Source: a bacterium
GTDB taxonomy: Bacteria; Sysuimicrobiota; Sysuimicrobiia; Sysuimicrobiales; Segetimicrobiaceae
Direction of reading: 5' to 3'
DNA length: 59,466 nucleotides
Assembly: GCA_035945995.1 (NCBI GenBank)
Contig: DASYZR010000110.1
Location: 1 to 59,466 of the forward strand
The translations under genes and the position numbers were made by a program. Below the pieces are notes generated by a model that ran no database searches, was not told the origin of the DNA, and saw only the letters and a list, made by a program, of their open reading frames with translations. This document shows positions 52,927 to 59,466 of this stretch, in pieces. The first letter of the stretch is position 1. Every line of letters begins with the position of its first letter.

Positions 52927-53930
52927 GAGGACCGGGCTAAGTCGACCACGCGGCGCATGACGTCGCCGGCGACCGGCCCCCGTGCCGTCCACCGGAGGGC
53001 GTCTTCCAGCTGTCCCTGGCCGGAGTAGCCGACGAGCACGGTTGAGATGCCCGGCGTCGCGAGGGCGAAGCGCAGCGCGAGCTCCACCGGCCCTTCGCAA
53101 CCCAGGTCCGCGGCGAGGCCGCGAATCGCGGCGGCCCGCTCGAGATTGCGCCCATACTCGGTCCCCGCGGCCAGGAGCGGCCCGGGATCGCCGGCGTTGG
53201 GGTGCCGGGCCGGGCGGGCAGCCAGCGCACCCGCCGCGAGCACGCGAATGTTGATGACGCCCACGCCCGCCGCCGCGGCCGCGCCGATCAGTCCCTCGAA
53301 GTCCTGTTCGCCGCCGCTCGCACCCGGGAAGCCGGCGCTGGGGTTCAGGGCATTGAAGTACGTTTGGATGGTCGCAAAGGCGCCCGAGGCAACGGCAGCG
53401 TGCAGGGCCGCGGTTTGCCCCAGGCCGGTGATGCCGATGTGGCGCACGAGCCCGCGCGCGACGAGCCGCCGCATCCCCTCGGCCACCGGTCCGCCGACGG
53501 TCTCGAGCGTGACGGCGTGGCCGCTGCCCACGACCGGCGGGCCGGCCGCCTGACTCCCGGTGATGGGGTTGTGGAGCTGGAGGAGATCCACGGATTCGCG
53601 TCCCAGCCGGCGCAGGCTCGCCTCGCACGAGCGCTCGATCGCCGCGACGGGATTCGCGAGGCCGTCCGGCTGCAGCCGCACCTTCGTGCCCACGACGACG
53701 CGGCCCCACGCGCCGAGCTCGCGGAGGACCCGTCCGAGATTTTCTTCCGAGCGGCCGTCTCCGTAACTCGGCGCGGTATCGAAATACGTCACGCCGGCGT
53801 CCAGCGCCCGCGCGACGGCCGCCGTCTGGTCGGCGCGATCGCCCCGCACCATCAGGCCGCCCACCGCGCCGGCGCCGAACCCCAGGGCGGAGACGGACAG
53901 GCCTGTCCGGCCGAGCGGTCGCCGTTCCAC
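52923..53930 (-). CDS. aldo/keto reductase, second
   Basis: The 335-aa AKR barrel begins MERRPLGRTGLSVSALGFGA and has catalytic residues in VTYFDTAPSYGDGRSEENLG (Asp, Tyr), VVVGTKVRLQ (Lys) and LLQLHNPITG (His). It resembles the D-threo-aldose/oxidoreductase branch. It starts one base after the MoaD-like stop, so it is the last gene of a three-gene leftward operon. Confidence 0.93.
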   Translation of the reverse strand: MERRPLGRTGLSVSALGFGAGAVGGLMVRGDRADQTAAVARALDAGVTYFDTAPSYGDGRSEENLGRVLRELGAWGRVVVGTKVRLQPDGLANPVAAIERSCEASLRRLGRESVDLLQLHNPITGSQAAGPPVVGSGHAVTLETVGGPVAEGMRRLVARGLVRHIGITGLGQTAALHAAVASGAFATIQTYFNALNPSAGFPGASGGEQDFEGLIGAAAAAGVGVINIRVLAAGALAARPARHPNAGDPGPLLAAGTEYGRNLERAAAIRGLAADLGCEGPVELALRFALATPGISTVLVGYSGQGQLEDALRWTARGPVAGDVMRRVVDLARSS

Positions 53931-53931
53931 G

Positions 53932-54240
53932 CTAGCTCCGGGGCGCTCCGCCTGCGATCGCGCCCACGATCAAGAAGGGCTCGGCCCCGGAAGCCACCGC
54001 CTCGGGCAGCGGCGCGTCCGGGGGCTCGTGCGAGAGGTCCCGCCCGCACGCGAAGAACCGCACGAGCGCCCGGCGCTCCTGCGTGGCATGGTCGCGGATC
54101 GCGCCGCGCAGCATCGGGTAGCGGGCCTCGACGGCATCGAGAACCGAGCGCTGCGTCGCCTGCCCCTCCACCTGCAGGGTCACCTCGCCGCCCGCCTTCG
54201 CGAGGGTCCGAAGGTGCGCCGGCAGCACGACCCGGATCAT
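53932..54240 (-). CDS. MoaD/ThiS-family beta-grasp protein
   Basis: The 102-aa ubiquitin-like protein begins [20 protein letters not shown], with the beta-grasp pattern [20 protein letters not shown], and has Gly-Gly near the C-terminus ([12 protein letters not shown]) rather than at the very end. That end is similar to sulphur-carrier proteins, but here four residues follow the GG and would need trimming before thiocarboxylation. It starts with ATGA overlapping the BNR-protein stop, so the two are translationally coupled. Confidence 0.82.
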   Translation of the reverse strand: MIRVVLPAHLRTLAKAGGEVTLQVEGQATQRSVLDAVEARYPMLRGAIRDHATQERRALVRFFACGRDLSHEPPDAPLPEAVASGAEPFLIVGAIAGGAPRS

Positions 54241-55352
54241 GCCAGGGTCTGTACTTCCACGGACAGCACGGCCGGCAGATCACGGACGATCGGCGCCCAG
54301 CTGTCGCCCGCGTCGGCGGACGCGTAGACCTGCCCGCCCGTCGTCCCGAAATAAAGCCCGCACGCGTCGAGCGCGTCCACGGCCATCGCGTCCCGCAGCA
54401 CGTTGACGTAGCAGTCACGCTGCGGCAGGCCCTTCGTGAGCGCTTCCCACTCGTTGCCGCCCGTCCGGCTGCGGTACACGCGCAGCCGGCCTTCCGGCGG
54501 ATAGTGCTCGGAGTCGCTCTTGATCGGGATGACGTAGATGGTTTCCGGTTCGTGGGCGTGCACGTCCACCACGAAGCCGAAGTCGCTCGGCAGGTTGCCG
54601 CTGATCTCGCGCCACGACTCGCCGGCATCGTCGCTCCGCATGACGTCCCAGTGCTTCTGCATGAAGAGCGTGCCGGGCCGGGACCCGTGCATCGCGATGC
54701 GGTGCACGCAGTGGCCGACTTCGGCGGTCGGGTCGGGTATGTGCTCCGACCGCAGGCCCCGGTTGGCCGGCCGCCAGGTCGCGCCCGCGTCATCGGTCCG
54801 GAACACGCCCGCGGCCGAGATGGCGATGTAGATCCGGCGGGGATCGCCCGGATCCAGCATGATCGTGTGCAGGCACATCCCGCCGGCGCCGGGCGCCCAG
54901 TGAGGTCCCGACCCGTGGCCGCGCAGTCCGGGAAGCTCCGCCCACGTCTTGCCGCCGTCGGTGGACCGGAACAGCGCGGCGTCTTCGACGCCCGCGTACA
55001 CGACATCGGGATCGGTCCGCGAGGGCTCGAGATGCCAGACGCGCTTGAATTCCCACGGGTGCGGGGTCCCGTCGTACCACTGGTGCGTGCCGGGCACGCC
55101 CGCGTACGAGAATTGGTTGCCGACGGGCTCCCAGGTGGTCCCGCCGTCACTCGACCGCTGGATCTGCTGCCCGAACCAGGCGCTGGTTTGCGACGCGTAC
55201 AGCCGGCTCGGATCCGCGGCCGAGGCCTTGACGTGGTAGATTTCCCAACCGCCGAAGTGAGGGCCGCTGACCTCCCACCGCTCCCGCTTCCCGTCGGACG
55301 TCAGGACGAATGCGCCTTTGCGTGTGCCTACCAGAACTCGCACGGTACTCAT
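54237..55352 (-). CDS. BNR-repeat (sialidase/Vps10-like) beta-propeller protein
   Basis: The 371-aa protein lacks a signal peptide and carries repeated BNR boxes of the S-x-D-x-G-x-x-W type: [13 protein letters not shown] (about residue 68), [43 protein letters not shown] and [13 protein letters not shown]. It starts [20 protein letters not shown]. This pattern is that of a six- or seven-bladed cytosolic propeller with no catalytic sialidase evidence. It is first in the operon with the MoaD-like and AKR genes. Confidence 0.9.
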   Translation of the reverse strand: MSTVRVLVGTRKGAFVLTSDGKRERWEVSGPHFGGWEIYHVKASAADPSRLYASQTSAWFGQQIQRSSDGGTTWEPVGNQFSYAGVPGTHQWYDGTPHPWEFKRVWHLEPSRTDPDVVYAGVEDAALFRSTDGGKTWAELPGLRGHGSGPHWAPGAGGMCLHTIMLDPGDPRRIYIAISAAGVFRTDDAGATWRPANRGLRSEHIPDPTAEVGHCVHRIAMHGSRPGTLFMQKHWDVMRSDDAGESWREISGNLPSDFGFVVDVHAHEPETIYVIPIKSDSEHYPPEGRLRVYRSRTGGNEWEALTKGLPQRDCYVNVLRDAMAVDALDACGLYFGTTGGQVYASADAGDSWAPIVRDLPAVLSVEVQTLA

Positions 55353-55561
55353 CGGTCGCCCCTTTCCAACGCGCCGCGCCGGCCGCAGTCCCCTGGATGG
55401 GGGCTACGTGCTCTCCATGCCGGAATTCCGCTTCGGCCCGCCCGGCGCCTGCCGCACCGCGGGCGGCCGCGTCGAGCCGCGCGGGCCTGCCGCAGGAACT
55501 GGCGGGCTCACAAGTCGAAGCGAGCGCGCCGGGGAGCACCATAGCGAAGGGGGGCGGACTC

Positions 55562-57169
55562 ATGGTTCGCAGGACACTCTGCCGCGCGGGCGTGCTGGCG
55601 GTCGCGTGCGCGGTCGCGTTCACAGTGGGGATTCCGAACGGCGGGCACGCCGCGGCGCCCACCAGCATCCGGATCGCGATCGGCATCGACGCGGACACGC
55701 TCGATCCCGAGGGACAGACGACCACGACCGTCGCCAACATGGTCGATTACATGTTCGACTCGCTGGTGTGGCCGAACGACGAACGGTCGGGCGTCAAGCC
55801 GGGCGAGCCGCAGTACACGAAGCTCGTTCCGCAGTTGGCGACGTCATGGACGGTGAGCCCCGACGGCCTGACCTACACGTTCAAGCTCCGTCAGGGCGTC
55901 AAGTTCCAGGACGGCACCGACTTCAACGCCGAGGCGGTCAAGTTCAACGTGCTGCGCTGGCTCGACACGTCGGTGCGCAACCCCAATCGCTACTACTTCA
56001 CCGACATCGACACGAACCGGGTGGAGACGCCGGACGCCTCCACCGTCGTACTGCACTTGAAGCGGCCGAGCCCGACGCTGCTCGGACGCCTGGCCAGCGG
56101 CGTCGGCGAGATTCTCTCGCCGGCCGCGGTCAAGAAGATCGGCAACGACAAGATTCCGCTGGGCCCGGCCGAGGCCGGCACCGGGCCGTACGTGTTCAAG
56201 GAATGGGTCCACGGCGACCACATCACATTCGTCCGTAACCCGAACTACTGGGGCCGCAAGCCGTACTTCGACGAGGTCGTCTTCCGCGTGGTGCCAAACG
56301 CCGGCACCCGGGAGACGATGCTGCGCGCCGGCGACGTCCAGATGGCGTTCGAGCCCCCCGCCCCGGATGTCCCGGCCCTGCGCAGGGACTCGAATCTACG
56401 CGTCGTGGAAGGGCCGAGCGATCGGGACGTCTTTATCGGGCTCAACAACCAGTACGGTCCGCTCCGGGACGCGCGCGTCCGGCAGGCGCTCAACTACGCG
56501 ATCAACAAGCAGGCGATCATTCACAGCGTGCTCTTCGGCCTGGCCACCGTGCTCGAGTCGCCGACCACGTCGTTCCTGTTCGGGTACACGAAAGTGCAGG
56601 CCGGGGGGTGGCCCTTCAACCCCGTGAAGGCGAAGGCCCTGCTGGCCGAAGCCGGCGTCCCCAACGGATTCACCGTGAACTTCCGCACGCCGACCGGCCG
56701 CTACATCCAGGACTATCAGTTCGCCCAGGCCGTGGCGGCACAGCTGGCCAACGTCGGCATCCGGGCGCAGATCCAGACCACCGACTGGCCGTCCTACGTT
56801 GGCTGGCTGCTCACGCCGCTCGAACGCAGCCCCCTGCAGATCTTCGTGCTCGGGTGGGCGACGCAATACCTCGACGCAGACGGCGAACTGTACGGGCAGT
56901 TCTACTCCGGGCAGTGGCCGCCGCACGGGCTCGAGTCGACGTTCTACAAGAATCCGAAGGTCGACGAGCTGCTGGTCGCCGGCCAGACGACGTCCGACCC
57001 GAAGAAGCGCCTGGCCATCTATCAGGAGGCGCAGCAGATGATCTGGAAGGACGCGCCCTGGGTGTTCCTCTGGAGCCAGAATTTCTACGTGGTGACGAGC
57101 AGTCATCTGGAGGGCGTGACCACGACGCCCAACGAAAAATGGGCGGCGGTCTACGCGACGTGGAAGTAG
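55562..57169 (+). CDS. peptide-type ABC substrate-binding protein (SBP family 5), second
   Basis: The 535-aa protein has a signal peptide (RAGVLAVACAVAFTVGIPNG, cleavage near HAAAP) and family 5 signatures: TSIRIAIGIDADTLDPEGQT, SPDGLTYTFKLRQGVKFQDG, the VRQALNYAINKQAIIHSVLF segment and the KRLAIYQEAQQMIWKDAPWV tail. The start at 55562 has a G-rich ribosome site 6-12 nt upstream. It is followed by two permease genes, again with no ATPase before the window ends. Substrate unknown. Confidence 0.93.
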   Translation: MVRRTLCRAGVLAVACAVAFTVGIPNGGHAAAPTSIRIAIGIDADTLDPEGQTTTTVANMVDYMFDSLVWPNDERSGVKPGEPQYTKLVPQLATSWTVSPDGLTYTFKLRQGVKFQDGTDFNAEAVKFNVLRWLDTSVRNPNRYYFTDIDTNRVETPDASTVVLHLKRPSPTLLGRLASGVGEILSPAAVKKIGNDKIPLGPAEAGTGPYVFKEWVHGDHITFVRNPNYWGRKPYFDEVVFRVVPNAGTRETMLRAGDVQMAFEPPAPDVPALRRDSNLRVVEGPSDRDVFIGLNNQYGPLRDARVRQALNYAINKQAIIHSVLFGLATVLESPTTSFLFGYTKVQAGGWPFNPVKAKALLAEAGVPNGFTVNFRTPTGRYIQDYQFAQAVAAQLANVGIRAQIQTTDWPSYVGWLLTPLERSPLQIFVLGWATQYLDADGELYGQFYSGQWPPHGLESTFYKNPKVDELLVAGQTTSDPKKRLAIYQEAQQMIWKDAPWVFLWSQNFYVVTSSHLEGVTTTPNEKWAAVYATWK

Positions 57170-57173
57170 CGCC

Positions 57174-57203
57174 GGGGGCCATCGCTGAGCCCCCGCAGGG
57201 GGG
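57174..57203. promoter_or_regulatory. competing G/C stem-loops between binding-protein and permease genes
   Basis: GGGGGC (57174-57179) can pair with GCCCCC (57189-57194), and the same CCCCC can instead pair with the GGGGGG at 57198-57203. Such intercistronic hairpins commonly lower expression of the permease relative to the binding protein. No T-run follows. The role is inferred. Confidence 0.4.
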
Positions 57204-57214
57204 CAGAGGGTGCC

Positions 57215-58147
57215 ATCGCCGGCGGCTTTCTAAGTTTTGCGATCCGGCGCCTCGTCGCGGCGGTTCCGACGCTGTTCGGGGTCACCCTCATCATTTTCTT
57301 CATGGTGCGTGTGCTCCCGGGCGATCCGGCGCGGATCCTCGCCGGCCTCGAGGCGGACCAGGCCGAAGTCGACCGGATTCGTGTCCAGCTCGGACTGACC
57401 AAGCCGCTGCCGGTCCAGTACGCGCTCTTTCTGGAGGGCGCGGTGCGCGGCGACCTGGGCCGGTCCTCGATCACTCAGGCGCCGGTGCTCTCCGAGATCA
57501 CCGCCCGCCTGGGTCCGACGACGCTGCTGGCCGCCACGGCCACGGTGCTGGCCGGCGTCGTCGGGATCGCCTCGGGCATCATCGTCAGCACCCGCCAGTA
57601 CACGACCAGCGACTACGCGGTGACGGTGCTGGCCCTCGCCGGCGTGAGTATTCCGGTGTACTGGCTCGGCCTGATGCTGATGCTCCTGTTCGCCGTCTTC
57701 CTGCATTGGCTGCCCGCGGGGGGCGATACGGCGCCGCAGAGTCTCATTCTGCCGTCCATCACGCTGGCCGCGTTCAGCATGGCGATCATCGAGCGCATGA
57801 CCCGCAGCAGCATGCTGGAGAGCCTCCGCCAGGATTACGTGCGGACCGCGAGGGCGAAAGGGCTCGCCGACCGCGTCGTCGTCTACCGCCACGGCCTGCG
57901 CAATGCCCTCATTCCCGTGGTGACGGTGCTGGGGCTGCAGTTCGGGACGCTCATCGGCGGCGCGATCCTGACCGAAACGACGTTCGCGTGGCCGGGGATC
58001 GGCCGGCTGCTGGTCGACGCGATCAGCCGCCGCGATTATCCGATCATCCAGGGCGTCGTGCTGCTCTTTGCCGTGACGTTCGTGCTCGTGAATCTGGCCG
58101 TGGACCTGCTTTATGGCTACATCGATCCGCGTATCCGGTACGGCTAG
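57215..58147 (+). CDS. peptide-type ABC permease, DppB family, with non-canonical start
   Basis: The protein is the DppB type: FAIRRLVAAVPTLFGVTLII, FFMVRVLPGDPARILAGLEA, the ATPase-contact loop DYVRTARAKGLADRVVVYRH and an end VDLLYGYIDPRIRYG. The conserved N-terminus begins before any ATG, GTG or TTG: the frame runs from the preceding stop with only CTG (57185) and ATC (57215) as possible starts. The first ATG in frame is at 57302 and would remove the first membrane helix. I report the ATC after AGAGGG as a guess. Confidence 0.85.
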   Translation: MAGGFLSFAIRRLVAAVPTLFGVTLIIFFMVRVLPGDPARILAGLEADQAEVDRIRVQLGLTKPLPVQYALFLEGAVRGDLGRSSITQAPVLSEITARLGPTTLLAATATVLAGVVGIASGIIVSTRQYTTSDYAVTVLALAGVSIPVYWLGLMLMLLFAVFLHWLPAGGDTAPQSLILPSITLAAFSMAIIERMTRSSMLESLRQDYVRTARAKGLADRVVVYRHGLRNALIPVVTVLGLQFGTLIGGAILTETTFAWPGIGRLLVDAISRRDYPIIQGVVLLFAVTFVLVNLAVDLLYGYIDPRIRYG

Positions 58148-59009
58148 CCCGAGGGCCGAGCGCGCGTTTCGCCACCCGCTGGCGGTCGCCCGGCGGCTGG
58201 CCCGCAACCGCGCCGCGATGGCGGGCTTCGCGGTGCTCCTCGTCATGGGCCTGACCGCGCTGCTCGCCGGTGCCTTGCTCCCCTACGGGGCCGACACCGC
58301 CGACCTGAACGCGGTGCTCCAGTCGCCGACGGTCGCGCACCCGTTCGGCACCGACCAGCTCGGACGCGACATCTTGGCCCGGATCATCTACGGCGGCCGG
58401 ATTTCGCTCCTGATCGGCGTGCTGGCGGTGGGCGTCGGCGCCGTGATCGGGGTCCCCTTCGGCGTCGTGTCGGGGTTCTACGGCGGCCGCACGGACGCCC
58501 TGATCCAGCGGGCCGTCGACGTCATGCTCTCGTTTCCGGGCTTCCTGCTCGCCCTCACGCTGATCAGCCTGCTTGGCGTCGGTCCGCGCAACGTCGTGTT
58601 GAGCGTCGGCATCGCCTCGGTGCCGGTGTACATCCGGCTGGTCCGCGCCGTGACGCTGTCGCTGCGCGAACTCGCCTACGTCGAATCCGCGCGCGCGATC
58701 GGCCTCTCCGACCTCCGGATCATGCTGCGCCACGTCCTGCCGAATACGGCGGCGCCGATCATCGTGCAGTCGTCGCTGCAGCTCGGCACCGCGCTGCTGA
58801 CCGCGGCCGGCCTGGGCTTCCTCGGGATCGGCGTGACGCCCCCGACGCCGGAGTGGGGGACAATGCTCGGTGAGGCACAGACCTACGTGCTGGCCGCGTG
58901 GTACATGGGCACCTTTCCCGGGCTCGCGATTTTCGCGGCCGTCATGGCGTTCAATCTGCTCGGCGACGGCCTGCGGGACGCGCTCGACCCGAGGATGAAA
59001 ACACTCTGA
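58113..59009 (+). CDS. peptide-type ABC permease, DppC family, second
   Basis: The 298-aa protein shows the DppC pattern: HPFGTDQLGRDILARIIYGG, the ELAYVESARAIGLSDLRIML contact loop, and the end FNLLGDGLRDALDPRMKTL. It overlaps the dppB-like gene by 35 bp, the same length as the overlap in the other cassette (19219-19253). Homology between the two cassettes is limited, so they are paralogous systems and not a recent duplication. Confidence 0.93.
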   Translation: MATSIRVSGTASPRAERAFRHPLAVARRLARNRAAMAGFAVLLVMGLTALLAGALLPYGADTADLNAVLQSPTVAHPFGTDQLGRDILARIIYGGRISLLIGVLAVGVGAVIGVPFGVVSGFYGGRTDALIQRAVDVMLSFPGFLLALTLISLLGVGPRNVVLSVGIASVPVYIRLVRAVTLSLRELAYVESARAIGLSDLRIMLRHVLPNTAAPIIVQSSLQLGTALLTAAGLGFLGIGVTPPTPEWGTMLGEAQTYVLAAWYMGTFPGLAIFAAVMAFNLLGDGLRDALDPRMKTL

Positions 59010-59050
59010 CCCCCCCGGCCGCCGTAAGGGGCCAGGGCCTCAGCCGCCGC

Positions 59051-59464
59051 TTACCGCTCGCCGAACCCCCAGGACGTCACGTGGCGGGGCGTGATCTCGA
59101 CCATGACGGAGTCGCGTTCCCCGATCGCGGACTCGCCCGGGTACTGCGTGTACTTGCGGTAGAGGAGGTCCCGAATCTTTCGGAACCGGGGCCCGCGCTC
59201 GATCAGCGCCGCCGATCCCTGAATCAGCACGCCCTTAAGCAGGCGCCAGTCTTCCGCGTACACGTCCACGATGAGCGCCAGATTCGGCCTGGCCCGCAGG
59301 TGCCGCACCTTCAGGCTGTCGCGTCCGGTGGCGAAATACAGGCGTCCGTCCGCCACGACGTGGCAGACCGGCACGACGTGCGGCTGTCCGTCCCGGCCCA
59401 CCGTCGCGACCCGGGACACGCGTTCCAACGCGACGAGCTTGGCCAGATCCTTGCGCAGCCGCAC
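59051..59464 (-). CDS. PNPOx-like flavin/F420-binding protein, may be partial
   Basis: The 137-aa frame begins at a GTG 2 bp from the window edge and could extend beyond it. The split-barrel pattern LERVSRVATVGRDGQPHVVP, GRLYFATGRDSLKVRHLRAR and NLALIVDVYAEDWRLLKGVL is typical of the pyridoxamine-5'-phosphate-oxidase superfamily, including F420-dependent members. The end HVTSWGFGER is conserved in the family. Convergent with the dppC-like gene. Confidence 0.88.
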   Translation of the reverse strand: MRLRKDLAKLVALERVSRVATVGRDGQPHVVPVCHVVADGRLYFATGRDSLKVRHLRARPNLALIVDVYAEDWRLLKGVLIQGSAALIERGPRFRKIRDLLYRKYTQYPGESAIGERDSVMVEITPRHVTSWGFGER

Positions 59465-59466
59465 GA

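Noticed and set aside
53202-55544. A 780-codon plus-strand frame opposite the AKR, MoaD-like and BNR genes
   Set aside because: It covers three independent, motif-supported genes on the other strand, and its composition is typical of shadow translation.

Overview
The window is high-GC bacterial chromosome (many genes end in G/C-rich codons; the right-hand 40 kb looks richer in G+C than the first 15 kb). It has no rRNA or intact tRNA gene, no CRISPR array and no prophage. Two peptide-type ABC cassettes, an F420-type luciferase-like oxidoreductase, an archaeal-type ATP-dependent DNA ligase, tandem acyl-CoA ligases and DUF2630/DUF5652/DUF6812-like small proteins suggest an uncultivated soil or groundwater member of the Chloroflexota/Armatimonadota/CSP1-3 kind of lineage. 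That placement is an inference; no marker gene here settles it.

Left part (1-15.7 kb), core genes mixed with a mosaic of mobile and decaying DNA. A slipin (556-1425) and a small winged-helix protein come first. A frameshifted sufB pseudogene (2284-2764) abuts an intact groEL (2781-4412). fabZ follows on the other strand, then a VapBC toxin-antitoxin pair (5380-6043) with its own promoter and twin operator repeats. Three tRNA-3'-end-like repeats lie at 141-199, 5304-5327 and 6119-6176. A giant cyclic beta-1,2-glucan synthase (6599-15397, 2932 aa) ends 3 bp before an IS256-family transposase fragment, and a sugar-ABC ATPase cut off after about 25 codons lies just beyond that.

Middle part (15.7-33 kb), transport and oxidoreductases. 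There is a sugar ABC binding protein and permease, a nonsense-interrupted ridA relic, a peptide ABC operon (binding protein, two permeases, no ATPases), an ATP-dependent DNA ligase, MFS exporter, LLM oxidoreductase, two uncharacterised genes, an aldo/keto reductase, an FAD reductase, and a secreted helical protein divergent from a COG2345/SufR-like iron-sulphur-type regulator. An acyl-CoA synthetase and a small membrane protein follow.

Right part (33-59.5 kb), signalling, envelope lipids and small secreted or membrane proteins. A NarL-type two-component system converges on a six-gene lipid operon (plsC, acyl-CoA ligase, MFS, hydrolase, second acyltransferase, YihY/BrkB) that reads leftwards from 41657. 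Back to back with it a rightward group begins: a 39-aa membrane peptide, a membrane-anchored coiled-coil protein, a methyltransferase, a secreted HExxH peptidase, a TPR protein, a DUF2157 membrane protein and another secreted protein. Four transcription units in this part (starts at 33203, 41657, 41896 and 43550) share a nearly identical 22-nt upstream motif placed exactly 18 nt before a TA(C/T)NRT -10-like hexamer. This looks like an undescribed promoter class or regulator site linking lipid remodelling to a set of membrane and secreted proteins, and it is the most interesting observation in the window. The remaining genes include a cupin, SPOR protein, secreted trypsin-like protease, an internally deleted glyoxalase, DUF2630, a double cupredoxin, a BNR-repeat/MoaD-like/aldo-keto reductase operon, and a second peptide ABC cassette (binding protein plus two permeases, again without ATPases). 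A PNPOx-family gene runs into the right edge.
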